64,000 nucleotides of DNA from Croceivirga sp009797885 (GCA_045866215.1 AP035880.1:5022001-5086000); one strand, 5' to 3'. Shown: positions 34,870 to 43,076, counted from the stretch's first letter. The notes: a model not told the origin generated them from the letters alone. Program-made: numbers and translations.

Positions 34870-35001
34870 TACTATAGAATTACCCTATTCTTTTGGCGAA
34901 TGGCAACGATTTAAATCCATTTTATTTTGAATCTGTTCAAAATTCTGTTATTCAGCCACTTAAACACCTTTTTCATACCATATCCAAAAATTAAAAAGTC
35001 G

Positions 35002-35036
35002 ATAAAAAAAGCCTGTATCGTCTTGGATACAGGCTT
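35002..35036 (-). terminator. Rho-independent terminator of the candidate small RNA
   Basis: An 11-bp perfect stem (AAGCCTGTATC with GATACAGGCTT, 6-nt loop) is followed on the minus strand by TTTTTTT. The plus-strand side lacks a T run, so the direction is clear. Confidence 0.8.
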
Positions 35037-35114
35037 CTCTTGATTACGACATTAGCCAAATCAACTCCTCCCAGAATTGAATTTTAGAATGCGGTTAATC
35101 AAGCGATATCTTTA
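35002..35114 (-). ncRNA. Candidate structured small RNA (or ilv leader) with own promoter and terminator
   Basis: Predicted transcript of about 112 nt on the minus strand. After the promoter, CTTGATTA (35103-35096) pairs perfectly with TAATCAAG (35046-35039), and the helix continues inward with CGCATT against AATGTCG, bulges included. Inside, AATTCAA pairs with TTGATTT around a purine-rich loop containing GGGAGGAG. An intrinsic terminator follows (stem 35036-35009, then seven T). There is no plausible ORF. It is either an independent small RNA or a conditional leader for ilvD, which begins 190 nt downstream. I cannot assign a known RNA family. Confidence 0.5.
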
Positions 35115-35120
35115 TACTCT

Positions 35121-35151
35121 TAAAGATAGTCAATTTAAAGACTACAACAAA
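35121..35151 (-). promoter_or_regulatory. Promoter of the candidate small RNA
   Basis: On the minus strand TTTG (35151-35148), a 19-bp spacer and TATCTTTA (35128-35121) match the Bacteroidota consensus except for the last base of the -7 element. The predicted start is near 35114. Confidence 0.55.
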
Positions 35152-35174
35152 CTGCTTTACCATTATCTTTGAAA

Positions 35175-35906
35175 ATGATGGAAAAAACCGTTACCGAGGC
35201 CATAGGCCACAGACGTTCTGTTCGAGTATTTAAAGAGGAGGAGGAACTGGACAGTAAAAAAGTTGAACAATGCGTTAAAAATGCCGTTTTGGCGCCCACC
35301 AGCAGTAATCTCCAACTCTGGGAATTTTATCATATCACCGACAAAACCACCATGAATAAAATGACCAAGGCGTGTTTGGGCCAGAATGCCGCCAAAACGG
35401 CCAAGCAACTTATCGTTGTAGTGGTAAGAAAGGACCTCTGGAATAAACGTGCCCAGGCGAACATAGACTTTCTGAAAAAATCCTATGGCCCTAAACCGGC
35501 TTCGGAATACACAAAGCGGGAAAAGTTTGCCCTTAGTTATTACCAAAAACTGATTCCTACCGTGTATTTTGATTTTCTCGGTTTTTTGGGTTGGATCAAA
35601 TATGCCGCTTTTCAGCTTATTGGACTCTTTAAGCCCATTTACCGGCAAGTACGTGCGTCCGATATGCGTATTGTTGCCCATAAAAGTGCCGGATTGGCCG
35701 CTCAAAACTTCATGATCAGTATGGCCGCCATTGGTTATGATACCTGTCCCATGGAAGGAAGTGATACCCTAAGGATCAAAAAGATATTGGGTCTACCCTG
35801 GGGTGCTGAGATAAACATGGTCATTGGCTGTGGGGTAAGAGCGGAAAATGGGGTTTATGGCCCAAGGTTTAGGGTGCCTTTTGAATCGGTTTACCACAAA
35901 ATCTAA
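35175..35906 (+). CDS. Nitroreductase-family flavoprotein
   Basis: A 243-residue nitroreductase-fold protein from ATG 35175 (a TTG at 35169 and an ATG at 35178 are also in frame). The FMN-binding RRSVRVFKEEEEL (about 13-25) and APTSSNLQLWEFYHI motifs, and the C-terminal GYDTCPMEGSD...GLPWGAEINMVIGCG are typical. It probably reduces quinones or nitro- or other electrophilic compounds with NAD(P)H; the substrate is not predictable. A perfect TAnnTTTG (TATCTTTG, 35164-35171) ends just before the start, so the message may be leaderless. Its stop overlaps that of the convergent pxpC. Confidence 0.85.
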   Translation: MMEKTVTEAIGHRRSVRVFKEEEELDSKKVEQCVKNAVLAPTSSNLQLWEFYHITDKTTMNKMTKACLGQNAAKTAKQLIVVVVRKDLWNKRAQANIDFLKKSYGPKPASEYTKREKFALSYYQKLIPTVYFDFLGFLGWIKYAAFQLIGLFKPIYRQVRASDMRIVAHKSAGLAAQNFMISMAAIGYDTCPMEGSDTLRIKKILGLPWGAEINMVIGCGVRAENGVYGPRFRVPFESVYHKI

Positions 35907-36742
35907 CCGTAAATAAATCGAATGGTGTCCCCTGCTTTTTTTTGGGCCAGTATGGATATGCTTTCTTTTGTCAACTGTAATATTCTTGGATATCCACCTG
36001 TGGTTTGACCGTCTTTCATTAAAACGATGAGTTTTCCCGCAGGTGTCAACTGCACCGTCCCTGGTAGTGTTGCCGAAGTAAGCATCGTGATGGAATGTTC
36101 TCCAATTTTCTCCTCTAACTGATAGGCCATCCTATTATTTTCCTTGGAAACCGAAAACCTAAGATCAAACAATTGTTCCTGTTGTTTTTGGGTTAAAATT
36201 CCAAATTCCGGTCCTGGGTTTACCCTGAGTTCCTGGTTTTCCAAATAGTCCCCTACCTTTAAGTTGGTCAATTTAGGATCAAATGAGCGAATAGGATAGT
36301 ATTCTATTTCATCACCTTCCTTTATGCATTGTTTGTTGGTCAAGGGAATGTATTGGGAGGTACTTCCCAATACATTTGCAAAAACAAATCCTTCCTTTAT
36401 CCCCAAATAGCCTCGAAACCCTTTTTCCAGTCGGCCATAGGACAAAATATCCCCTTGGGCAACAGGATACACCCGATAATTTTCAATAGGTTCATTGTTT
36501 AAGGTAGCAGAAAGTTCGGCACCTCCCAAACAGATGTAGGTCTGTTGCTCAAATAAGAGTGTGGGTCCCGTCATGGTAATTTCCAAAACCGTGGCATCGG
36601 AAGGATTTTCCAAAAGTGTATTGACCCGATGTCTTGCCATGTCATCCATGGTACCGGAAACCGGAACGCCCTTATGCTTCCATGCAAATCTTCCCTTATC
36701 CTGAACAGTGGTGTAAAAACCGGATTTTAGAACCTTAAGCAT
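35903..36742 (-). CDS. pxpC: 5-oxoprolinase subunit C (biotin-dependent carboxyltransferase-like)
   Basis: A 279-residue protein of the AHS2/KipA family. With PxpA and PxpB it forms the prokaryotic ATP-dependent 5-oxoprolinase, which opens 5-oxoproline to glutamate. The family opening GFYTTVQDKGRFAWKHKGVPVSG, the ITMTGPTLLFE strand and the C-terminal VQLTPAGKLIVLMKDGQTTGGYPRI block are clear. It overlaps pxpB by 8 bp, and its stop overlaps that of the nitroreductase gene. Confidence 0.93.
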   Translation of the reverse strand: MLKVLKSGFYTTVQDKGRFAWKHKGVPVSGTMDDMARHRVNTLLENPSDATVLEITMTGPTLLFEQQTYICLGGAELSATLNNEPIENYRVYPVAQGDILSYGRLEKGFRGYLGIKEGFVFANVLGSTSQYIPLTNKQCIKEGDEIEYYPIRSFDPKLTNLKVGDYLENQELRVNPGPEFGILTQKQQEQLFDLRFSVSKENNRMAYQLEEKIGEHSITMLTSATLPGTVQLTPAGKLIVLMKDGQTTGGYPRILQLTKESISILAQKKAGDTIRFIYG

Positions 36743-37466
36743 CCAAGACTATTTTTTCAGGTTGATAAATTCCAACTTCGGCCTCTATTATTTTTAAATC
36801 GAAGGTCGCACGTTCAATGGGAACGAACTGAATCTGATCACCAACATTGATAAAACAGGGCTCCTTACGATTTAAATTGAACATGGGCACCGGACACCTT
36901 CCAATAATGTTCCATCCCCCTGGGGAGTCTTGAGGGTAAATTCCTGTCTGTTTTCCTGCCAGTCCCACCGAACCTTTTGCGACATGAAGCCTAGGGCTTG
37001 CCCTTCTTTTCGTCTCTAGATTCTTTGGCAATCCGCCCAAATACATAAACCCTGGAAGAAAGCCAATACTATACACCGTATACCTATGTGAGGTGTGGCG
37101 TTGTACTAACTCTTCTACCGAAATAACCAACTTCTGCGCGGTGGTTTCCAAATCAAGTCCAAAATCCAGGTCATAGCAGACCGGAAGTTTCCACAGGTTT
37201 CGTTTCAGGGAGAATTCAGCACGGGGAGCAGCGTACCATTCCAGAAGTTTGTCCTTAAAACCGGTAAATTCGAAATCGGAATTTTGACAGATTAAAGTCA
37301 ACGAATTGTAAGACGGAACCATAACCCATTTTGCTTCCAAGACGGTTTTTAAGAATTCTTGAAAACCAATGATATCGTTAAGGATGGCTTCATCTACTTT
37401 TTGCGGCCATTCCATTAAAATTGCGGTATCACCGAAAGGTTTTACGGTAATGGGGAACAAACTCAC
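36735..37466 (-). CDS. pxpB: 5-oxoprolinase subunit B
   Basis: A 243-residue AHS1/KipI-family protein. Its markers are FGDTAILMEW at the start, VCYDLDFGLDLE, the conserved HTSHRYTVYSIGFLPGFMYLGGLP block and GSVGLAGKQTGIYPQDSPGGWNIIGRCP. The start codon is GTG at 37466, overlapping the pxpA stop (GTGA). Together with pxpA and pxpC it forms a tightly packed operon. Confidence 0.93.
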   Translation of the reverse strand: MSLFPITVKPFGDTAILMEWPQKVDEAILNDIIGFQEFLKTVLEAKWVMVPSYNSLTLICQNSDFEFTGFKDKLLEWYAAPRAEFSLKRNLWKLPVCYDLDFGLDLETTAQKLVISVEELVQRHTSHRYTVYSIGFLPGFMYLGGLPKNLETKRRASPRLHVAKGSVGLAGKQTGIYPQDSPGGWNIIGRCPVPMFNLNRKEPCFINVGDQIQFVPIERATFDLKIIEAEVGIYQPEKIVLDA

Positions 37467-38197
37467 TTTCTAATTTGGATGTTATGATTTGGCAATTCCC
37501 TATGAAGATACGTTAATATTTCCAATGCACGGGGGGTATCTCCATGTATACAAAAAGTATCTGCTTTTATTTCAATTTCCATTCCTTGTACGGACCATAT
37601 TTTCTTTTCATGAACCATTTTCAATAAATGTTGGAGTACCTCTTCCGGGGCTTGGATCAAAGCATTCCCTTCCTTTCTGGAAACCAAGCTGTAATCGGCA
37701 TTGTAATTCCGGTCCGCAAAGGCCTCCAATTTTATCGGAATTCCCTTTTTTTTGGCTTCCTCCTCAATTTTGGAGCAAAATGGCACGTAAATAGGAATAT
37801 CACTAAACGCTTTCACTGCCTCCAAAAAAACCATGGCCAAATCGGTATCTATTGCTATTTCGTTATAAAGTGCACCATGTGGTTTAATATGGTGCAACTC
37901 CCCTCCCTCTTCCTTCAAAACCTTCAAAAATAGCGCCAATTGTGCTTGAATACTTGCGATAAGATCGTTTGTGGAAATGTCCATTACCTTTCTTCCAAAA
38001 TTCTCTTTGTCGGGATAACCGGGATGGGCCCCCAGCTTTACATTATACTGTCGGGCAACACGAATAGTGGTCCCCATAGTGCGTTCATCCCCTGCATGTC
38101 CACCACAGGCAATATTACATGAACTAAGGAACGGCATTAACTGGGCTTCATTGCCAATACCCTCTCCCACATCGCTATTTAAGTCAATCCATTTCAT
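37463..38197 (-). CDS. pxpA: 5-oxoprolinase subunit A (LamB/YcsF family)
   Basis: A 244-residue LamB/YcsF-family protein from ATG 38197 (MKWIDLNSDVGEG); an in-frame ATG five codons upstream would overlap the transporter gene. Signature segments are NIACGGHAGDE, GAHPGYPDKENFGR, HHIKPHGALYNE and CIHGDTPRALEI. It provides the 5-oxoproline-binding part of the PxpABC enzyme. It begins 1 bp after the upstream transporter gene ends, indicating one operon. Confidence 0.93.
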   Translation of the reverse strand: MKWIDLNSDVGEGIGNEAQLMPFLSSCNIACGGHAGDERTMGTTIRVARQYNVKLGAHPGYPDKENFGRKVMDISTNDLIASIQAQLALFLKVLKEEGGELHHIKPHGALYNEIAIDTDLAMVFLEAVKAFSDIPIYVPFCSKIEEEAKKKGIPIKLEAFADRNYNADYSLVSRKEGNALIQAPEEVLQHLLKMVHEKKIWSVQGMEIEIKADTFCIHGDTPRALEILTYLHRELPNHNIQIRK

Positions 38198-38198
38198 T

Positions 38199-39389
38199 TT
38201 AGAACAATCCAAAAACCTTAACTATACTTTTTAGTCCCAAAACCAAACATACACCAATTATGAGAATGCCATAAATATTTTGTGGCATGTTATTTTTATA
38301 CGACCCCATTACCTGCCCCTTATTGACTATCCAAACCAACAAAATGGCTATAACGGGTAGAAGTACCCCATTCGCGACCTGTGCAAACGTAATGACTTCA
38401 ATGGGTTTAAAGTTATAGAGCAAGGTAGCCACCCCTACCAATAAGACCGTTATCCAGACCATTCTAAACTTCGTATCCTTTAAACCGGCCTTCCAATCAA
38501 AGCAACTATTGGCCACATAAGCTGCTGCCAATGGTGCGGTAATGGATGAGGTAATACCAGCAGCAAAAAGGCCAATTCCCATAAAATAACGTGCCATATT
38601 CCCAAAGAGCGGTTCGAGTCCTTTGGCCAAATCCGTAGCCATTGTAACTTCTTGAAGGGGAATTGCTGCCGCGGACACGATAATGGACATCGAAACCAAT
38701 CCCCCCAGTCCAATGGAAATTACGGTATCTGACCGTGCCATTTTTACATCGGACTGTTTTTTCCACTTTTCGTTGACCAACGAAGCATGTAGAAAGAGGT
38801 TGTAAGGTACAATTGTAGTTCCTATTAGGGCTATAATGGTCAGTAATCCATCTTTGGGAATTGAGGGAACAAAAAGGCCTTTGGCCAGTTCCAATACATT
38901 TGGTTTTGTCAGAACAGCCGTTATCAAAAAGGACAGGCTCATCAATGCGATCAGGAATATAAAGACCTTTTCGAGCATTTTATAGTTTCCCAGCCATAAT
39001 AGGAGAAAGGCTATCCCACCAATGATGAGTGCAAAATAGGAGTTGTTTCCTTTGTCAAAAATAGCTTCGAGACCAAGAACGGCACCTCCTATATTTCCGG
39101 CTTCATAAGCCGCATTACCTATTAAAATAGCCATCAAAATAATGCCGATGACGGCAACACGGATCCATTTTATTTGCAGTTGATCACGTATCGCATCGGC
39201 CAACCCCTTTTTTGTTACAATGCCCAATCTAGCTGCCATTTCCTGTAGGACAATCGTTGCCAGAACGGAAAACAACATGGCCCATAACAGGGCATAACCA
39301 AAGGAAACCCCGGCCAAAGTGCAGGCTGTAATGGTGCCTGGTCCTATAAATGCAGCGGCGATTAAAACCCCAGGTCCTATTCTTTTCAA
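38199..39389 (-). CDS. Nramp-fold transporter of the pxp operon
   Basis: A 396-residue membrane protein with about 11 hydrophobic segments and the Nramp (SLC11) pattern. The metal-binding signatures of true Nramps are absent: the TM1 position DPGN reads GPGT (16-19), and the TM6 MPH-N motif reads VPYN (194-197). The fold belongs to the amino-acid transporter superfamily, and the gene is joined to pxpABC with a 1-bp gap, so uptake of 5-oxoproline or a related solute is a reasonable inference. The start is a TTG at 39389, directly after a 9-A run; shifting that run by one base would connect an upstream GTG frame (LFFVVKKNHFLKRIGPG). Confidence 0.75.
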   Translation of the reverse strand: MKRIGPGVLIAAAFIGPGTITACTLAGVSFGYALLWAMLFSVLATIVLQEMAARLGIVTKKGLADAIRDQLQIKWIRVAVIGIILMAILIGNAAYEAGNIGGAVLGLEAIFDKGNNSYFALIIGGIAFLLLWLGNYKMLEKVFIFLIALMSLSFLITAVLTKPNVLELAKGLFVPSIPKDGLLTIIALIGTTIVPYNLFLHASLVNEKWKKQSDVKMARSDTVISIGLGGLVSMSIIVSAAAIPLQEVTMATDLAKGLEPLFGNMARYFMGIGLFAAGITSSITAPLAAAYVANSCFDWKAGLKDTKFRMVWITVLLVGVATLLYNFKPIEVITFAQVANGVLLPVIAILLVWIVNKGQVMGSYKNNMPQNIYGILIIGVCLVLGLKSIVKVFGLF

Positions 39390-39569
39390 AAAGTGATTTT
39401 TTTTTCACCACAAAAAATAACACTTTCCCAACAATGGAATTACCATTCGTCTAAAAAAATGCATTTCATCTAATATTTACGTGCTACTCATCGAGTGGAT
39501 ATACGAATCCAAAAATGTCAAAGTTATTATAGTCCCAAATCTTATTATTGACCAAACTTAACTACTTAC

Positions 39570-40013
39570 ATGACGTGCAAGGAGTGTAACAAAAGTATAA
39601 CCCCCGAGGTTGGCCAACATGCTAAAGATTCATTTGGTGTAGAACTCTGTGAAAGACATACCAAGTTAGTGAAGCGTATTGTTGAGGAGAACCAAACACC
39701 AATTGAAGCCATTCAACTGTATTATGCCCTCAAGGAGGTTGGAGCTAATCCCATGCTGGAATGGTGGGATGGCCAGAAATCCATTGATATTGCAATTTCC
39801 AGGGTAAAGCTCAATATTGAAATTGAAACGGACTACCATTTAATTACACATGAACAAGCGATAAACGACCTGGAAGAAGCCATGCACTCCTTCAAGAATG
39901 GTTTTACTACCGTGCGTATCCCACATGTGGTGATTAAATACTACTTGGAAGAGACCGTTAAAAATATACTGGGCATCATACAAGGACTAAAGTCCAACCT
40001 AAAGGTGATCTAG
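39570..40013 (+). CDS. Zinc-ribbon plus PD-(D/E)XK-like protein (147 aa)
   Basis: I know no name for this protein. The N-terminus carries a probable zinc site: C3, C6 (CKEC), C27 and H30 (CERH). After a helical linker, residues 70-125 resemble the DUF559/Vsr-like nuclease core: SIDIAI with D73, then NIEIETDYH (E84, E86, H90), two helices, and the strand TTVRIPHVVI. The spacing and order parallel the domain inserted in RecG (VDF, VEVDGGYH, KVIRFTNEEV). It stands alone between the divergent transporter gene and the aminotransferase gene. A DNA-related role is inferred from the fold only. Confidence 0.6.
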   Translation: MTCKECNKSITPEVGQHAKDSFGVELCERHTKLVKRIVEENQTPIEAIQLYYALKEVGANPMLEWWDGQKSIDIAISRVKLNIEIETDYHLITHEQAINDLEEAMHSFKNGFTTVRIPHVVIKYYLEETVKNILGIIQGLKSNLKVI

Positions 40014-40174
40014 ACTTTTCTACCCATTTTTCCGAATAGCATTACAAAGATTTTGATAACTTACGGGTAATTGGACCCAAGATAGGTTCATCGAAACTTT
40101 TGTATTGATGGCATCCCATGGTATGGTAAAATCCATTCCGCATGTAAAGCGGCATGCCAAAACAGTAGCTAGCT

Positions 40175-41293
40175 ATGGATAATATTGATCGTAGAAAATG
40201 GTTAAAAACTGCGGGCTTGGGCAGTGGTTTTACGCTCTTGGGCGGATTTGGCACATGGGCCGCGACATCCGATACATACATGGATTACAAGGGGGAAAAT
40301 CCCATCGCCAAGCTCAATTCCAATGAAAACCCGTATGGCCCTTCAAAACGGGTGCGTTCCGCAATTACGAACGCTTTTGATAAGGCCTGTAGATATCCCT
40401 CACTGGTATTCAAACCCCTTTTGGAGCAAATTGCCAGAAAGGAAGGGGTTGGAACAGACCACATTGTGGTTACGGGCGGATCTACCGAAGGATTGAAAGC
40501 CACTGGGCTGACTTATGGTATTGATGGGGGCGAAATCATAGCGGCGGACCCCACTTTCCAAGCCATGCTGCGTTATGCAGAAGGTTTTGGTGCCTATGTC
40601 CATAGGGTTCCCGTGGACGGACAAATGGGGCATGATTTGGAAGCCATGTCCCAACGCATCAATAACCGAACGCGACTGGTATTTATCTGTAATCCCAACA
40701 ACCCAACAGGAACCTTGCTCGACAAGGATGTCCTTAGGGATTTCTGTAGCTCGGTAAGTAAGAAAACCGTAGTGTTCAGTGATGAAGCCTATTATGATTT
40801 TATTACCGAACCGGATTACCCTTCCATGGTGGAACTGGTAAAAGAAGGAATGAATGTCATTGTTTCCAAAACATTTTCCAAGGTTTATGGATTGGCCGGA
40901 ATGCGTATTGGTTATTTGGTAGCAAGGCCCGATATCGCCAAACGTTTGCAAAAAAACATTATGGCCATGACCAATGTTCTTGCCATTGAAGCTGCCAAGG
41001 AGGCTTTAAAGGACGATGATTTTTACAAATTCAGCTTGTTGAAGAATATGGAAGCCAAAAATAGGATTTATCAAACCCTGAATGATCTGAATTTGGCGTA
41101 TGTGAAATCGCATACTAATTTTGTTTTCTTTAAAACTGGAAGGCCCATTACCGAAATGATCGCTGAAATGAAAAAAGAAAACGTGATGATAGGAAGACCC
41201 TTTCCCCCATTTTACGAATGGGCAAGAATCAGTTCCGGTACTGCATCGGATATGTCACGTTTTGACCTTGCGCTGAAAAAAGTCTTGGGCTAA
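40175..41293 (+). CDS. Tat-exported PLP-dependent aminotransferase (HisC-like)
   Basis: A 372-residue fold-type I aminotransferase resembling histidinol-phosphate aminotransferase. It carries LNSNENPYGPS, ICNPNNPTGT, the DEAYYDF segment and the PLP lysine in VSKTFSKVYGLAGMRIGYL. The N-terminus is a twin-arginine signal (DRRKWLKTAG followed by a glycine-rich hydrophobic stretch, about 5-30), so a folded, cofactor-loaded enzyme is expected to be exported. There are no his genes around it. Its substrate outside the cytoplasm is unknown. Confidence 0.85.
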   Translation: MDNIDRRKWLKTAGLGSGFTLLGGFGTWAATSDTYMDYKGENPIAKLNSNENPYGPSKRVRSAITNAFDKACRYPSLVFKPLLEQIARKEGVGTDHIVVTGGSTEGLKATGLTYGIDGGEIIAADPTFQAMLRYAEGFGAYVHRVPVDGQMGHDLEAMSQRINNRTRLVFICNPNNPTGTLLDKDVLRDFCSSVSKKTVVFSDEAYYDFITEPDYPSMVELVKEGMNVIVSKTFSKVYGLAGMRIGYLVARPDIAKRLQKNIMAMTNVLAIEAAKEALKDDDFYKFSLLKNMEAKNRIYQTLNDLNLAYVKSHTNFVFFKTGRPITEMIAEMKKENVMIGRPFPPFYEWARISSGTASDMSRFDLALKKVLG

Positions 41294-41376
41294 TATTCTG
41301 GTATGCGAAAAAATGCGGTGTTTTGCATAAAACCATAGCCTTCCAATAACGGTTTTTAAGAAGCTGATCAGCAGGT

Positions 41377-42378
41377 ATGGATTCACTCACACAAATTGTC
41401 CTTGGCGCATCGGTCGGCGAGGCTGTTTTGGGAAAAAAAGTGGGTAACAAAGCCCTGCTATGGGGCGCTGTGGCCGGAACAATCCCAGATTTGGATGTAT
41501 TGTCCAACTATTTTTTGGATACGGTAACCGCCATAGAAGTACATCGTGGGTTCAGCCATTCGATTTTTTTCGCACTCCTATTTTCCCCCTTGTTTGGCTG
41601 GCTGGTGTGGAAGTTGTACGCCAAAAAGGAAGCGTCATGGAGGGACTGGTCCCTTTTGTTTTTTTGGTGCCTATTTACACATCCTTTGCTGGATGCCTTT
41701 ACCACATGGGGGACACAACTATTTTGGCCTTTGGAAATCCGTTTGGCATTCCAGAGCATCTTTGTGATCGATCCCCTATATACCCTACCCTTTTTGATTA
41801 TTGTACTTATGGTGTTACGGCTCAAAAAATCAAATCCAAGGAGAAAACAACTGAACCGCTGGGGACTTGTCATAAGTTCAGGTTACTTAATGGTCACCTT
41901 GATGTTAAAAGGTTTTGCCAACCATAGCTTTGCCCAGGCATTGGAACAACAAAAGATATCCTACAGTAGCTTATCAACGAGACCGGCCCCTTTCAATACC
42001 ATACTCTGGATGGCGAATGTGGAAACCCAGGATTCGTATCTTATTGGGGAATATTCCTTTTTTGATACCAAACCTATTTCCTTTGAACGTATTCCCAAAA
42101 ACCATCACCTATTGGAAAGCTTTGCCTCCGATGATAAGGTAAAAAGACTTATTCGGATAACGGAGGGTTGGTACGCCATGACCAAAAAAGGGGAAAGACT
42201 TTATTTTAATGATCTGCGTTTTGGCCTTTTGAGCTTGGACCCGGAGGAGACCCAATTTGCCTTTTCCTATGAATTGCGGCACAATGCAAACGGACTGGAA
42301 TTTCATGAGGTTCCCAAATTCCGGGGGGATGCCCAAAGATTGCTCCATGCACTTTGGGAAAGACTTAGGGGGAACTAG
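41377..42378 (+). CDS. Membrane-bound metal-dependent hydrolase (YdjM/DUF457 type)
   Basis: A 333-residue integral membrane protein. The N-terminal half has the family pattern MDSLTQIVLGASVGEAVLGKKVG, GTIPDLDVL, then HRGFSHSIFFALLF and FTHPLLDAFTTWGT; these His and Asp residues are the proposed metal ligands. Around four hydrophobic segments precede a soluble C-terminal domain of about 150 residues. Members are linked to phospholipase-like or LPS-related activities in places, but no firm function is known. Transcribed toward the SRPBCC gene. Confidence 0.8.
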   Translation: MDSLTQIVLGASVGEAVLGKKVGNKALLWGAVAGTIPDLDVLSNYFLDTVTAIEVHRGFSHSIFFALLFSPLFGWLVWKLYAKKEASWRDWSLLFFWCLFTHPLLDAFTTWGTQLFWPLEIRLAFQSIFVIDPLYTLPFLIIVLMVLRLKKSNPRRKQLNRWGLVISSGYLMVTLMLKGFANHSFAQALEQQKISYSSLSTRPAPFNTILWMANVETQDSYLIGEYSFFDTKPISFERIPKNHHLLESFASDDKVKRLIRITEGWYAMTKKGERLYFNDLRFGLLSLDPEETQFAFSYELRHNANGLEFHEVPKFRGDAQRLLHALWERLRGN

Positions 42379-42430
42379 TCATTCATTTCAGTTGCTTCCT
42401 AGTGGTATCGGTTGCCACTAAAATCTAGCT

Positions 42431-42450
42431 AAAAAGGGTCAAATTGACCC
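42431..42450 (-). terminator. Terminator of the SRPBCC gene
   Basis: On the minus strand the 15-bp dyad GGGTCAATTTGACCC (42450-42436) is followed by TTTTT. It lies 44 bp past the SRPBCC stop. Another weaker hairpin (TAGTGG...CCACTA, 42400-42420) lies nearby and may serve the plus-strand gene. Confidence 0.6.
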
Positions 42451-42494
42451 GGGTAATAGCATCCCCATTAAAACATATGGACTAGAAGGTTTGT

Positions 42495-42989
42495 TCAACG
42501 TCTTCCTGCAACATCGGTCTCTACATACTTTTTAAATTCCAATAGACGTTGTTCCAACATATCTCCATAATCCGTCCCCTTATATTTTTCAAAAGTGCGT
42601 TTTGAAATACCGGTGTACCAAACGGTTTCGGTGAGTTCCAATGCTGCTTTTTGTTCAAGGCTACGCATAATGTAAATGTTTCCGGAACTAAGTTTATATC
42701 GTATGGTATACGATTCACTATCCACCAAATCCACAATTTCCACATCAAATATCTCTCCAGATCCCACAATGACCTTACAGCGCTTATTCTTTGCCAACCC
42801 ATCTCCACATCTTACATCAACAACATTGCTGTCCCATAAGCTAATGGTAGAAAAATCGGTTATGGCGTTCCAAACGTTTTCAGCGTTTTGGTCGAGTTCA
42901 ATCGTATTTTTAAAGGTTTTGGACGTTGCCCCTTGGGCAAAAATGATAAAGGGCACCAAAAAAAAAGTGAGTTTTAAAAAATTTTTCAT
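42495..42989 (-). CDS. Exported SRPBCC-family protein
   Basis: A 164-residue protein from ATG 42989 (a TTG two codons upstream is in frame). A signal peptide (MKNFLKLTFFLVPFIIFAQG) precedes a START/Bet v1-like ligand-binding fold, as in polyketide cyclase-type SRPBCC proteins: IELDQNAENVWNAITDF, WDSNVVDVRCGDG and a long C-terminal helix. It probably binds a small hydrophobic ligand in the periplasm. A perfect 16-bp palindrome about 50 bp upstream and the adjacent Crp-family gene suggest direct control. Confidence 0.75.
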   Translation of the reverse strand: MKNFLKLTFFLVPFIIFAQGATSKTFKNTIELDQNAENVWNAITDFSTISLWDSNVVDVRCGDGLAKNKRCKVIVGSGEIFDVEIVDLVDSESYTIRYKLSSGNIYIMRSLEQKAALELTETVWYTGISKRTFEKYKGTDYGDMLEQRLLEFKKYVETDVAGRR

Positions 42990-43039
42990 GACCAATGATT
43001 TTAGTTATGCTAAAGTTCAGCCAAACATTGGATTAAGAC

Positions 43040-43055
43040 TGTGTCATTTGACACA
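43040..43055. promoter_or_regulatory. Crp/Fnr-type operator upstream of the SRPBCC gene
   Basis: TGTGTCATTTGACACA is a perfect palindrome (7-bp arms, 2-bp centre) in the 87-bp gap between the Crp-family gene and the SRPBCC gene. It resembles TGTGA-N6-TCACA-type sites of this regulator family. No T run follows on either strand, so it is unlikely to be a terminator. Confidence 0.6.
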
Positions 43056-43076
43056 ATAATGGATGCTACCAAAAAT

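Noticed and set aside
34911..34976. A 21-codon ORF upstream of ilvD as a branched-chain attenuator leader peptide
   Set aside because: It starts downstream of the terminator hairpin, so it cannot control that hairpin in the classical way, and Ile/Leu/Val codons are scattered rather than clustered.
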